Source: Druceiella hillmani
Lineage: Eukaryota; Arthropoda; Insecta; Lepidoptera; Hepialidae
Direction of reading: 5' to 3'
Assembly: GCA_039881145.1 (NCBI GenBank)
Contig: JAYKKI010000066.1
Coordinates: 9,749,001 to 9,813,000, forward strand
Length of the DNA stretch: 64,000 nucleotides
Positions 47,505 to 59,224 of this stretch are shown piece after piece. The notes under the pieces were generated by a model that saw only the letters and a list, made by a program, of their open reading frames with translations, was not told the origin of the DNA and searched no databases. The translations under genes were made by a program, and so were the position numbers. Within the stretch, counting starts at the first letter, position 1. The number at the start of each line of letters is the position of its first letter.

Positions 47505-50460
47505 ACACTTTACCATGGGATCGAAATATTTTTAAATAAGTGATATGAATAGCCTTTTATTATTCTTTAATATATGCTATTATATACCATTACAACTTAA
47601 TAATACGCTAACAATTTTTCCGTTGCTTTTTAATTAATTTTTTTATTGCGAGATCCAAATCATAGAGGTAATTATTTGTAGCCTTTTTTACGTATATTTT
47701 ACCCCTTGAAAAACTACGATATCTTATTTTTTCAAAGATCACGCAATATTATTTTACCCTATAAATCAAATATTTTTTTATAAATAAATACACAAATTAA
47801 TGGTTTCTCCAAAATTTATTGTACTAAAAAAACATATAATACGAAAATAAAATGAGAAATATATAAAAATTAATTAATCCACCGTCAATTCTGTGTCTCC
47901 CGAATATAAACCGTGGCCAACGAGTATTAACAGTCATTACTTTAAGAAGTAGAAAATAATTCCATGAAGAGATCAAGGTCCTTTAACTCGCTTTGTTTGG
48001 AGTAAACGACCCAAGAATTAAATATAAAGTTTTATTAGATATTTAATTTTTTAATACACGAATTTTAGGCATAAAAAAGCGAATGAGTAAAAATGACGTT
48101 TGTAAGACATTTTAATACAACTGTTATTAATTTCACAGATACATAAGAAATATTGGTCTTTTTAGAAAGCAAATTATTAGTATACGTTAAAGTATTTATA
48201 AAATTAATACAAGTACCCAAGTGTAAAGAAAGGAAAGGAACGGGCTAATTGCGAGTCTGGCATTCACGTCGAAATTTCCGTACGTAATTTAACGTAAAAT
48301 TACTTTGTTCATCAAAAGTTATTCTTAGCTCGTGTAAATATATATGACTACAACGTTTCTGGACTATATTTTCTAGTAAAAAACCCCGCTTATACACCTT
48401 AAAGCTTTATTTAGACCACCCAGCTTGAATATACTTTCCTTTTCCTTTATTTTTACAACTTCGCAGCACTGTGCTTTAAACTTTAATTTTCATTGATATG
48501 TGCCTTGTTATTATGTGCCGTAAGATGAAATTTTATGCTCATTCTAATATATTTACTATTTTTATAAGTTATATATAACTACAACTCGACTACACCGAAC
48601 AAAACTGAAAAATAAAAGAACGGTCATAATTTCACTGAAAGATAATCATCACTGAGTTGTGAAGCCGTAGATGGTTGCAGTTTTGATGATTTGTGAATAT
48701 TTTTTTTCAGTAGAATATGTGTCAAAACCTATCATTATAAAACACTTTAAAGCACTGTAGAACAACGTCCTTGAGAATGTGTATAAATGCTTCCATTATG
48801 TTTTTTTGTGTGTTTCATCGGGTGTGAACATTCAGTCTAGAAAAATACCCGTCATTGCCATAACATATTTAAGCGATTTGGTAGGAGTAATATTTTTTTG
48901 ACGTGCTTGTGACCTATTAATTTGTAGTAGAGTTTTATGCTTGTTTCAGAATCCGTTGCAAAATTAATATTAGGGAGTTCTATTGTAATTTATTGCTTTT
49001 TCATTATGTCAAGTTTGTGATTTGTAATGCAAAGCTGACACTTAATGGCTTGATAGAAATGTAACGCGCATAATGACAGCCAAAGTTTCGAAATATAATT
49101 CTAAAAGCCTTGACTTACTTTAGCTTGTGTTTCGCAAACGATAGTTAAACGTAAATAAAATAATCGCTTGATGATGACTATGCAGCAATAGAAAGAAGAG
49201 AATAATTGTAATACTGTGAAATCTATGATTTCCTGTTCTAACACGTTTTTGTTTCTAAATTTTCTAGGTATAATAGTAAATATTTTGAGTAGCAGAAACG
49301 AGTTTAAGTGATATAGGTCAAAATTATAATTTCCGTACATAATATCTTTTGTTCTTCAAAATAATCGTAACAATTTGTTTTTCTTTCTGATGTGTGACAT
49401 TTATTTTTCTAAAGGTTTAATTAAAAAAATTTCGGAACTTATTCGAAAAATAGGTAGCATATATTTATAGCAAATATTAAATCAATCAAATGTAAGGGTA
49501 TATATAAGTAAAATAAAACATTTGAATCTACAAATACACCGGCTTATATACGATATGGTTTTTATAACCATGCTTAATTAAATTCACTTCGTCTTCCGAA
49601 AGCAAATATAATAAAATTGAATAATGAGTAATTTATACACTTTATATTGCTGGAGATAAATCTTATGATATCATACTTACCTAACGAGGGGTTTTAGAAA
49701 TTTCATGAAAGCCACTTAACACAAACGAAATATCGCGCATGTATTCAATGTGTGGTTAAATCTTAAGTACAAGTACAGGATTTCGTCGGAGTGGGACTTT
49801 GTATAGTACTTCAGAATTTTTAAACTTCATCTTATTAATGGATACTTTATTGTTTGTTTTGAAACTTATCATACATTTTATTCGGAACCGTCTATAAATT
49901 ATAATATATATTGAGTCACGCACATTGGTGGCAAGTATTACTAAAAATAAAGATAAGAAGGAAAACTGAAAGTCCTTCAAACTGAGCATATAATCCTAGA
50001 TGTCAAAATTGAAATCTTTTATAATTTGGAAAATATAATACTTTGGTGTAAAATCGACTGTTCTGATAAATTAAAACGCTGATATTTCTCCTGTGGCGAC
50101 GAAAAATAATTTTGGTAGAAAAAAATTTTTTCTTTGTGCATTTCGCTCGGGTTGTAGTTTATAATGTTTTTACAGACTCTGAGTAACATTTAATAGTAAA
50201 GCCTTATTACAGTAAAATATTTACAATCGAAGGAATAAAAAAATTGCTGTAGATTACTATGTGAAATTTTGTTTTTTTTTACCTTGGAGAAAATTTCCCA
50301 GGCAGTTGAGATATTTTGCGTCGTGATAATCATCACATTGTATTTCATTATTTTTTAATACGCCTAAAGTAGTATTGACAAATAATTTTGCACAAATGGT
50401 AGAATTCGCATTTGCCATTTTTGTTAAATCTTAAAAATTTAAGAAAAATTTTGGTAGGGT
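47505..50460. other. A+T-rich DNA without a supported gene
   Basis: No coding sequence, RNA gene or repeat partner recognised. Short minus frames at 49101-49340 and 49756-49989 have no known domain. Confidence 0.4.
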
Positions 50461-50464
50461 AACT

Positions 50465-50910
50465 CTTGAATGGTTTGTATAAACAGCAGGGAAAATTTGA
50501 TAAATATTGATGTAGCACTATAAATATTAACGTCCATAGATAAACAAATACAGAAAAGAAATTCTCTCGTTATATAATATTATCAATTAAAATCACACAT
50601 GCAATTAATTAAGGAAAATCTGTGAAATTAATAAAATTTTACGTTTAACACAATATAGATAAACAGCTTTCCACAAACGTCAAATCGCGTTCGATAAGTC
50701 CAAATCAGGAAGTTCTCAACTTAATTAACGTTGCGCGATTCACTCGAATGCTATCAGTTTCCATTCCTTGCGAAGAGTTGACAATTAATGTAATGTTTGT
50801 TTCGAGCATTCCTCGACTGGGTTAATTTAACTCTTCCTGCTGACTTACTTTCCAAATTAACATTTGTTTATTTCCGCTGCTTGTTATTTTTGACGTAAAA
50901 AAATTTTCTT
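50465..50910 (+). repeat. Dispersed repeat H, copy 2
   Basis: Partner of 9595-10045 (CAGGGAAAATTTGATAAATA, GAAATTCTCTCGTTATATA, GTCAAATCGCG, GGAAGTTCTCAACTTA, CTCGAATGCTATCA, GGGTTAATTTAACTCTTCCT, TTTATTTCCGCTGCTTGTTATTTTTGACGTAA). Directly after it AATACTACTTGTTACCCA is duplicated at 50912 and 50951. Confidence 0.7.
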
Positions 50911-51184
50911 TAATACTACTTGTTACCCAATTAGTGGTACTCTTTATTTGAATACTACTTGTTACCCATTGTAGCTGGAATTAGGAGAGTATTTTTCCCT
51001 TACTTGTTTTCTAATTGGCAACAAAGTTTTATAAGCAAGAAGTGAAAATATATCGTAATTAATTATAATGTAGAAATATCGTTTACAAATAATAATTTTT
51101 AATCCTTGGAAATAATCGCAAGGAAGAAATATTCAATATGGTTTTTGAATGTTTTTAAACTACTTTCTTAAAGTCTCGTATATC

Positions 51185-51300
51185 GCTCATCGCTCACCTT
51201 GAAATAATTGATATTTTAATTTTTGTAGCGTTCCGTGTCTCAAAAGAAATAACGAAACCCGTATAAGATCACGCAGCTGTCCGTCTGTCATTCGGTCATA
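51185..51300 (-). repeat. Dispersed repeat F fragment, copy 3
   Basis: On the minus strand: GACAGACGGACAGCTGCGTG, ATCTTATACGGGTTTCGTTA, TTTCTTTTGAGACACGGAAC, GCTACAAAAATTAAAATATC. This is the least decayed version of the block seen at 34375-34480 and in repeats F at 30655 and 61285. It abuts the G+C-rich palindrome. Confidence 0.7.
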
Positions 51301-51492
51301 GCTGTGCGAGTGTGTTGCGTACATCCGTGCGATGTGCTTGGGTATATGCCTGCGTGAGTGTGTGCATGCGTGCTTGCGTGCGTGCGAGCGTGCTTGCATG
51401 CGTGCAAGCACGCTCGCACGCACGCAAGCACGCATGCGCAGGGCGTGCGTGCGTGCGTGTGTGCGTGCGTGCATGCGTGTGTATGTGTGTGT
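51300..51492. repeat. (TGCG)n/GT-rich low-complexity block
   Basis: TGCGTGCG and GTGTGCATGCG runs surround a perfect palindrome at 51364-51437. Four overlapping frames on both strands (rich in Arg, His, Ala, Cys) come from this symmetry and have no coding meaning. Confidence 0.9.
51364..51437. repeat. Perfect 35-bp-stem hairpin, G+C-rich
   Basis: The left arm 51364-51398 (GCATGCGTGCTTGCGTGCGT...) is the exact reverse complement of the right arm 51403-51437; the loop is TGCG. The arms are G+C-rich against an A+T-rich background. It is the longest perfect inverted repeat I found in the window. Confidence 0.93.
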
Positions 51493-51766
51493 ATTTGTAT
51501 ATAGTCAAATCTTATTCACTCAAAAAATATAATTACCTAAGTTATGCTCTACGAATACTAATTGTTCAATAAAAATTCCTATCGTTTTATGCACTTAATC
51601 AAACTGTCAATGTGACATCGTGTAATAAGTACACACACTATATGCTAGGTATCTATATACTAGGTAGCGGTTGCTAAATGTTATTACATTTAGCGTAACA
51701 ATGTTAAATTTTTAGCAATTATTCATCAGTAACATTAAACATCTTCAACACTGACACATTTGACAA

Positions 51767-52105
51767 TTAGCAAAATACTCGGCAAGGTGTTGCTCGAACT
51801 ATGTCAAGCTTCCAACCCGCATACTGTGAAGGTATAAAATTATAATTAAAAATTTTAAAACTGACATATTATTAAAACTTAGAATAAATTTGATCTTAGC
51901 AAACAATTGGAATAAATAAGTTGCCGAGAATTGTTTGACATTCTGTAAAGGTTATGTAGTCAAATACAGCTATAGAAGCGTCTATGTACCTTAAACAATT
52001 GTACCTAATTCAATTTGATAGTGTCGAGTTAAATGTATAATAGATTTAACATTACTCTTTATTCCTTTTTGCCGAAAATATTATTTGGATTTTACGGAAG
52101 AAGAT
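51767..52105 (-). mobile_element. Helitron-like 3' end, copy 2 (minus strand)
   Basis: On the minus strand it ends CAACACCTTGCCGAGTATTTTGCTAA followed by T: a CTRR terminus (CTAA, plus-strand 51767-51770) with the same TATTTTG spacer as copy 1. The terminal hairpin is partly decayed. The following ~330 bp match 11335-11680 (GTCAAGCTTCCA, AAAGGTTATGTAGTCAAATAC, CAATTGTACCTAATTCAATTTGATA, AAATGTATAATAGATTTAAC, CCGAAAATATTATTTGGATTTTA). No coding region is visible. Confidence 0.7.
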
Positions 52106-52282
52106 TACATTCAAAATTTTGTGTACGAAATATAAGTCAAGCTGTACCTGCCATTTAGAGTATTCAATTATGTATAAATAAAGACATACTATATTATCTG
52201 TATAGTTAAATATGGAACAAAAAATAAATAAATATTTTTTTCTTATATTTCCAAGAGGAGCTCCAGAAACGATGATATACCA

Positions 52283-52383
<101 letters not shown>

Positions 52384-52384
52384 C

Positions 52385-54955
52385 AAATGCAGGTAATTTT
52401 TTTCGTAGTATCTATTAATCAAGGCGTTACTTGAAATATAAAAATACATTTTGCACTGCACTTATATAAAATCATTTTGAATTAGCTACACAGTCATAAA
52501 ATTTGAAAAAAATTTGGATACATATTGGTTATACTATAATATTAATTAAACATAACTTATTTAACGAAGAAACGGTTAATGTCATCATTTTAAACTTTGC
52601 TTATTGTTTAGGATATAATTCTAAATTTTGTTTCTTTTTGTCAACTGTTTTAGGAATTTGTCTGTAGGTGTTGTTTTACATAATTCATTAGCAACATAAA
52701 ATGGCAAGTATTTCGGAGCCAAACCACACACGTAATGGTTGATGATGATTTGAGTATTTACAGATTTAAACAGTAAATTAAGACCTAAAATTTATATCTT
52801 AAATTGATCAATCAAAAGGCTCAAAAAATATGTTTATTGGTTAATTCAATAATGTCGCAGACGTTTGATGTCAGTAGCAAGAGGTTGTTTCTAGAATCAA
52901 TATAAATACATTTCCATAGTTTTCTTTAAAAAATTCTATAATTCCATTATCAAATACCGTAAAGGATACGGTTTAATTGATCGACCAAATCTTATTTGAC
53001 CAACGCGAGTAAACAATACGATTCTTCGGTAGAGTGCACTCTCTTAAATGTTTTCAAAGATTCATTCCTTTATAATTTTAAACCATTATACATAAAATAA
53101 TTCTTAATTATCTTACTTGATTATGGAAGTATTTAATGCACAGATTTTATAAATAATTATTTAACAAGTAAGAAAATTTTGTAAATGTATATGTGTCTTT
53201 CCTATGTGGCCTGAAAATATAATTCTGAAAATAGTCCTCGGCTGAAATGAATGGCGATTCAAGATCGGCGCAATTTTATTATTTTTTCGTTACATTATAT
53301 TATTTTTAGCAATCTACTTACACAATCTAATAGACTCTCTTTTCTCCGTGAGGAATTTATAAAATGATTTGCCTATGGCCTAGGTGTGCATTCCGAAAAC
53401 TTACCCTTATAATTTTTAAATGCTGTTTGTCCGTGTTATGAATATTCCTTTATTGAATTATGGAATTCATTGAATTCATTAAACTGACATTAAAAATCAT
53501 CATCCGTATATGCTTTCAAATGTCGTCTAAAGAAAGTATATATTTCTTGATTTATTGGATACCTGTTCAATGCGTTCACTTCTTTTTAATTGCTAATTCT
53601 TAATTTTTTTTCGGTGAAAATTAAAGTAAACATTTTTCACATTAAAATTCTCAATTTTTGTTGACTGCGATATATAGATTTTATCACAATATATCCGCAG
53701 TATGTAAAAATTTTACATTAAAGACTAAAACATTATTAAATTTTAATTTTGCGGGCGATTCAATTTACAAGTAATGTCTTTTGTGAAATCTCAATACGAC
53801 AAAATCTAATGAAATTGATAAAGTGCAAGATTGCTATTCAGGTGTATTTATGTAAATTGTTGGAAGAAAATAAAGGAAATTCAAAGGTGACAATAAATTT
53901 CCTTGACCTAAGGTGTCCATGAATCCGCAGAACCTGCTAAAGTCAGCATAGTTTTATAAATATTCCAAAACAAATCGAAAGCCCTGAACCTATTACAGCT
54001 GAGTTACTTACCACAAATAAAAACTTATTTAATACACTGTATTTTGCATTGTTAACATCTATACGAGGATCAGAAAAAAGGTGATTATATTGTTAAGTAA
54101 AATCATTGATCGGTGTTAATATCGTTTTCCAAGATTTTATAATTTCAAAAAATAGAATTTTTTCTCTCAATGATAATTTAACACCATGGACAAAAAACAA
54201 TATTAACGTAATGGGCCAATATCACAATATATATCATCTGAAATGTTAGCCACGGAGACCGTTTAAGTAAGCCCGTCTATGCTAAAACCTTTAACAACGT
54301 TAAAATGAAGCTATTTACATTCAAGTAACACCAAAAATTTATTCAATTCACGCAGAATCACAATGAATTATCGGAGCAAAAAAATAATTTATGTACTTCC
54401 TTATAATAGGTCGCTTAAAATGGAGAAATGTGTATTAAATCTTGGGAAGTTTTGAAAATAATTATTACTTTTAAACTTCCACAAGAGTTGCAGAAATTTT
54501 TTTTAAAAACCTATAATATAGGGGGGAGGAAATTGCCTTGAAACCCAAAAAAATTGCCATGGCTCATGTTTTCTAGCTACTTCGTAAATCCAAAAATTTA
54601 CTTTTAAACTAGGTGTAAAACACAAAACTTCTATCAACTTTCTCTTTTACAAAGTGATTGACCATCTGCCAAGCGTAACGAATTCAGTTAGTATAAAAGT
54701 ACATTCGGTGTTCGGACAGATAAATATAAAAATTAAAGTAAACTAGTTAATAGAAGAGAAACAAACTGAGATAAATTAAGAGGAAAGTTAAAATCACTTT
54801 AAAACTCTTCACTATATATAAGGTGTGATATAAAAATAAACGCGAACCGGTTTTGGTAATATATCCTGAAAATGCCATAATTGCAAAACGAACGTAAATC
54901 ATTGCGTCCGCCGTATGTTTATATATAGGCCGAGTGTGTGCTTACAAAAGCCCTG
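52385..54955. other. A+T-rich DNA, no gene seen
   Basis: No supported gene or repeat partner was recognised in this interval. Confidence 0.4.
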
Positions 54956-54959
54956 ATTT

Positions 54960-55450
54960 ATTTTAAGCATAACTGTGTATGCATGCATGTAAATATATAT
55001 GAGTGAAGGAGGATACCCGAGTATAATTAAACAAAAACTCTTACTTTGACCGGATATGAAATTCTTTGATTTTGGGCAAAAGTCACCTATTCACACCAAT
55101 GGAATGCTTCGTACCAAATTATAAGATACGCAATGTTTCACACACATATCCGATAATTTATATATTTTCCATGATATTCACGTATATGAGATAAATTCTC
55201 GTTACAAAATTTATGTATTGCTTATACTTTTTGAAACGGTTTTATGTAATTTTCACTTACATACTAAGTGAAAATTTCATAGAAGTCTGTTTTGTAGTTA
55301 TAAAATTATTTATAATCGAACGAATATAGAGGTAGATGGAAAATAATTTCGTAAAAGTTCAATTATTTCTCAGTGACTTGACTTCTTTTCGCTTCATTTT
55401 AATTCTTCACTTCTCTTTTCAATATACACCGTTTTTGGATGTTATATTTC
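54960..55450 (+). repeat. Dispersed repeat G, copy 2
   Basis: Partner of 4020-4520. It contains an extra 12-bp hairpin, AATTTTCACTTA (55248-55259), loop CATAC, TAAGTGAAAATT (55265-55276), not present in copy 1. Shared blocks include TTTTGTAGTTATAAAATTAT, CGAACGAATATAGAGGTAGAT, TTCGTAAAAGTTCAATTATTTCTCAGTGACT and CTTTTCGCTTCATTTTAATTCTTCACTT. Confidence 0.62.
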
Positions 55451-55454
55451 ATTA

Positions 55455-56440
55455 CTTGTGAGCATTAAATTGTTGCACCGTAAAAATTATTTCTACCACA
55501 ATATATGAAACTTCTTAAAAAATGCCTTGGAAAATATTTAAATATTGTTTGAAACATGTGGGATTTCATGTAAAAAAGACGTAAACACAATAAAGACGAT
55601 ACAAATAAGGTAGCTGCACTATATGTACATGTATGTCATTATTAATGTCGTTTAAGAAATGCATGCTACGTAAGTAATTATAAATAGAAGATATTCCATA
55701 GTATACCTCTATAATCTATGTAGTATATTTATATCTTATTAATTTGCTAAACTCTCTAGAAACTGTCTTGTAAATAAAAAAACTGCCTTGCCATTTAACC
55801 AAGTATCTTAATTATGCTGTTCCCATCCACGTCCTTCTTTCGGTCATTAAATAAGACTGTGTGAATAACAAATAAATTTTTCCGATTTATAATTTATCTG
55901 CTTTTATAAATTACAGGTGAATAATGTATTATGTATAATCATTTGCAGAGTGTGACCTTTCCAAAGGAAAAAAAAATTAAATTGAAAATATTGACAAGAT
56001 ATTAGTACGAAATAATAAATAAACAAACAAAATTTACCATTTTAGATATTAATTCTATATTAAAAAATGCTCTAACTAAGCTAGCGATGCATATTTGCTT
56101 TAAAGAGCATAAGCCGTTCAACTCATCACATGCAAATATATTAAAAATAATCCGTACATTTTAGTAAGTTTAACAGATGTGCGAAAATAAAAATGGTAAT
56201 AATATAAGTCAATGGCCAAAATAGATCAGAAAATTATCGGCAGTTAACAAGAAAGTCCAATTTAGTCCATTATGGTATGTAGTATGTCTGCTGTATATTT
56301 ATGAGGGAAAATGAATAAAAGAAAATACGGATGTAAATTCTTGCAATTCCGGCAGCATCGAATGCATGTTTTATCAACATTTGCACTCGTTAGCAGGGAG
56401 TAAACCTACTACCTTAATCAATGGTAATTGGTAAACATAC
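55455..56440. other. A+T-rich DNA, no gene seen
   Basis: Nothing recognisable as coding or repeat-derived. Confidence 0.4.
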
Positions 56441-56455
56441 GTGATATAATATATG

Positions 56456-56460
<5 letters not shown>

Positions 56461-56541
<81 letters not shown>
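56461..56541. repeat. (TA)n microsatellite with one GT interruption
   Basis: About 40 TA units are interrupted once at about 56496. Confidence 0.95.
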
Positions 56542-56543
<2 letters not shown>

Positions 56544-56799
56544 CTTAATGCAAATAATACTCTTCTATCCAGTTGAATTCTATAAAATGGAATGCGAATT
56601 TCTCTACATTTAGATTAGTTTGAGCTTAATTTTTGCTTTTTTTTAATTTTAGTGTTTGACAAAATACTTTCATGGTTGTCAGGAATTTAATTTTTGATGT
56701 TTGGATTTCAAGTTTTATTTCAACTAAGTTGATTAATTTGATTAAGTAATGTGTTAAAGAAATGTAATATATTTGAAGGCATTTCTGTGGTTACTTTTC

Positions 56800-57960
56800 G
56801 CTACTTCTCTTCGATGTTTTGGTGCAGTACGGGCACCGTAAATGTTAGGAAAGATGCGTCTGCAATTTGAGTAATGGTTATGTTGTATAACGCTTGAACG
56901 AGAAAGTTTATACTGGCCTTACATGTTTCAAACGGTTCATACCCTCCTGAGATCCAAACGATGGATGTTTTGACTCACTTCTTTCATTTGTATAGATACG
57001 TTTTCGGCCGCGCTTGTAGCGGATATATTTTCTTGATAGTAACTTATCATAACGAGAAAACATCGGAATTCATTGATGGTTTGGGTAAGTCGATGATGAC
57101 CTTAAACTTTTCTCTGGTGGCTCGATAGCTGAAATATGCGATACTAGAGAAACATTATCCTGCTTTGCCAAAAGTGCGCTTGGGGAGATTGATGGTGATG
57201 AAATTTTCTTCGAGCCGCTGGAGTACGGCTTTCGGTTATGGGCCAAGTTTATTCTTTTTTTCTCGTCGATTTTACATCTTTTGAAAGATACATCTACGCC
57301 GTACTCCGCGGACTTGACTTACTTTTCTCATGATGGATAAAACTAAATCGAGACCGCGAAGGACGGCGTAGATGGATTTTTTAAAAGTTTAGCTGACATT
57401 TTTGAGACCTGAATACGTCTTATAGAATTCGAAGAAACCAAGCGGCGTGATAGTCGCAATTTTTTTATTATAAATTCCAGAAGCTATGATATGCTGGTGT
57501 GAGCCTTTTATACCTATAGTGCTGAATACGGTTTATTGGACGAAACTCACGATATCGGGTAATGATCGCGTTTGGTGATCACATCGAGCCGGAGGCTGGT
57601 AGTTGGCAATTTTTTTTTGGATAATATACGTAGTTGTGATGATTAGGGGCCTTTGCTTGGACTACATGAGTCCTACTGGTTCATGTTCTTGAATTCTTTT
57701 TGAGCTGGTAGCAAAGTGACGGTAGTTATTTCATTCTTTGGCGTAAGGACAGCCAAGTTGTTGGCGGTGGAGCTCGACCAACTCTCAATAAGGTGTCGGT
57801 TCCCAAGGTGATGAAAAGCTGGTGGTTTTTCGGCAAGTCGGCATCTAAGATGAGCTCACTGAACAATGCGGCAATAAAACGCTGTTTATATGGTTGATGT
57901 TGATTTAAATCGAGTTCCGATGCTTTTCTTTGTAAATAAAAATAACGGTATTTAGCTGGA
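56800..57960 (-). pseudogene. Ty3/Gypsy-like pol relic (protease end, RT, RNase H start)
   Basis: Reading the minus strand from high to low coordinates and changing frame several times gives family text in the right order. FIAALFSELILDADLPKNHQ (about 57882-57825) resembles the protease-linker phrase FIVADV..ILGADFL. EFKNMNQ-stop-DSCSPSKGP (about 57705-57647) matches the EFxxMLxxGIxRPSxSP start of RT. LRLDVITKRDHYPIS (about 57600-57550) matches YRRLNAVTKPDRYPIP. ATITPLGFFEFYKT (57456-57413) matches TAITTPFGLFEFxRMPFG. VLRGLDLVL (57371-57340), QRLEENFITINLPKRTFGK (57221-57164), EKFKVIIDLPKPS (57113-57075), then WISGGYEPFETCKAS (about 56970-56915) and ADASF (about 56866) follow. The catalytic YIDD box is not intact; the nearest text is KIDE in a shifted frame. 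Many stops and frameshifts show a long-dead copy. No LTRs were identified, and gag and integrase were not seen. The segment is visibly richer in G+C than its flanks. Confidence 0.82.
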
Positions 57961-57964
57961 ATAG

Positions 57965-58975
57965 TAGCATCACCGTCAACGGCCAGACATTGAATTAATC
58001 CTACTTCGAGATAGAATGGATATGTTGTGAATTTGTGAATTGTAATTGAAAGAATGTTGTGAATTAGACGACGTTGTGAATTTTCTTGTTAGCCTCTCAA
58101 ATCTTTAGTGGTTATAGCAGTGCGATGGGTTTCATGGGTTCACTTCACTTTCATGGGCATAAGGCATAAGTAGAATAGCGTAACCAGGATGGTCCACTTG
58201 TTATATTAATTCTAAAGCAATGGTTTTTAAAAACTGAATATGTTTACTTTATTACAACAGATAGCTTCTATTCTATAAATATAGAACACATATCATGAGT
58301 ATATTTTCCTTTATGGCGATGATGTAATTTGGAAAAATATTAGTAAAACTTCCATCTAAATACGTATCCATGATACAGAAGACGGGAGAGTGTTTTTAAA
58401 TACGAGCTAAAGCTCAGTTAAGAAGTTACATATTGGTACGTGGGTGAACTTAACAGCAAAACTTAGTGAAATAATTTGAAAAGACATGCATTCATTTAAT
58501 ACTTCATTCTATGAGTGTGAGAAATTTATTTAATAGTAACATTAATTTTAAAGAGTGTTAAAATTTTTATCTTCAAAAATATCAAGACTTTATTTTAACT
58601 TCATCACGCAGTAGCATATTAACCGAGGAAATGAAACGCTCCACATATATTATCGACCAAATTTCGTTTTAAAATGAATGAGAATAGACATAAATAAGAA
58701 CAATTGTCAAAAAACGAGGGAAATTTTGAGAATGATAAAGGAAATAAATGTTTCCCAATGTCATTTCTTTTGAATTACTGAATTTACTGAAATTCACCTA
58801 ACGAAGAAAATTTACAAAAATGAGAAGTTATGTGTTTAAACATGGGTGGAAAATAAATTTGACTCAAGTTGAGCAATTTCGAGAAAATTATAATAACGTT
58901 TAAAAAGGAAAAACAAGAGCATCAAGGAAGATAAGTGTAAATTTGCTGCAATATGTTATACTATTAAATGAGCAA
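57965..58975. other. A+T-rich DNA, possibly more Gypsy relic at its left end
   Basis: 58000-58200 keeps the higher G+C of the neighbouring pol relic and holds GTTGTGAATT repeated three times, but I recognise no gag or protease text. The remainder is featureless. Confidence 0.35.
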
Positions 58976-58980
58976 TTCTT

Positions 58981-59012
58981 GTATATATATATATATATAT
59001 AAATATATATGG

Positions 59013-59051
<39 letters not shown>
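58981..59051. repeat. (TA)n microsatellite, interrupted
   Basis: TA runs interrupted by AAATATATATGGT near 59001-59014. Confidence 0.93.
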
Positions 59052-59053
<2 letters not shown>

Positions 59054-59224
59054 AATGGTTTTTCGGAAACGGATCTAACGATTTCGCTGAAATTTCGCGT
59101 ATATTTATTACTTGAGTGATTTTATTAAATAGTTTTAAAGATGAGCTTTGTCGGTTAATTATTTTGGAAATGGCAGCCATTTAAAATTTTCATAATTACT
59201 ATGAACACTGTTGTTAAGACTTAA

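Noticed and set aside
51187..51572. Overlapping Arg/His/Cys-rich frames on both strands
   Set aside because: They are produced by the (TGCG)n tract and its perfect palindrome; symmetric frames on both strands are the sign of this.
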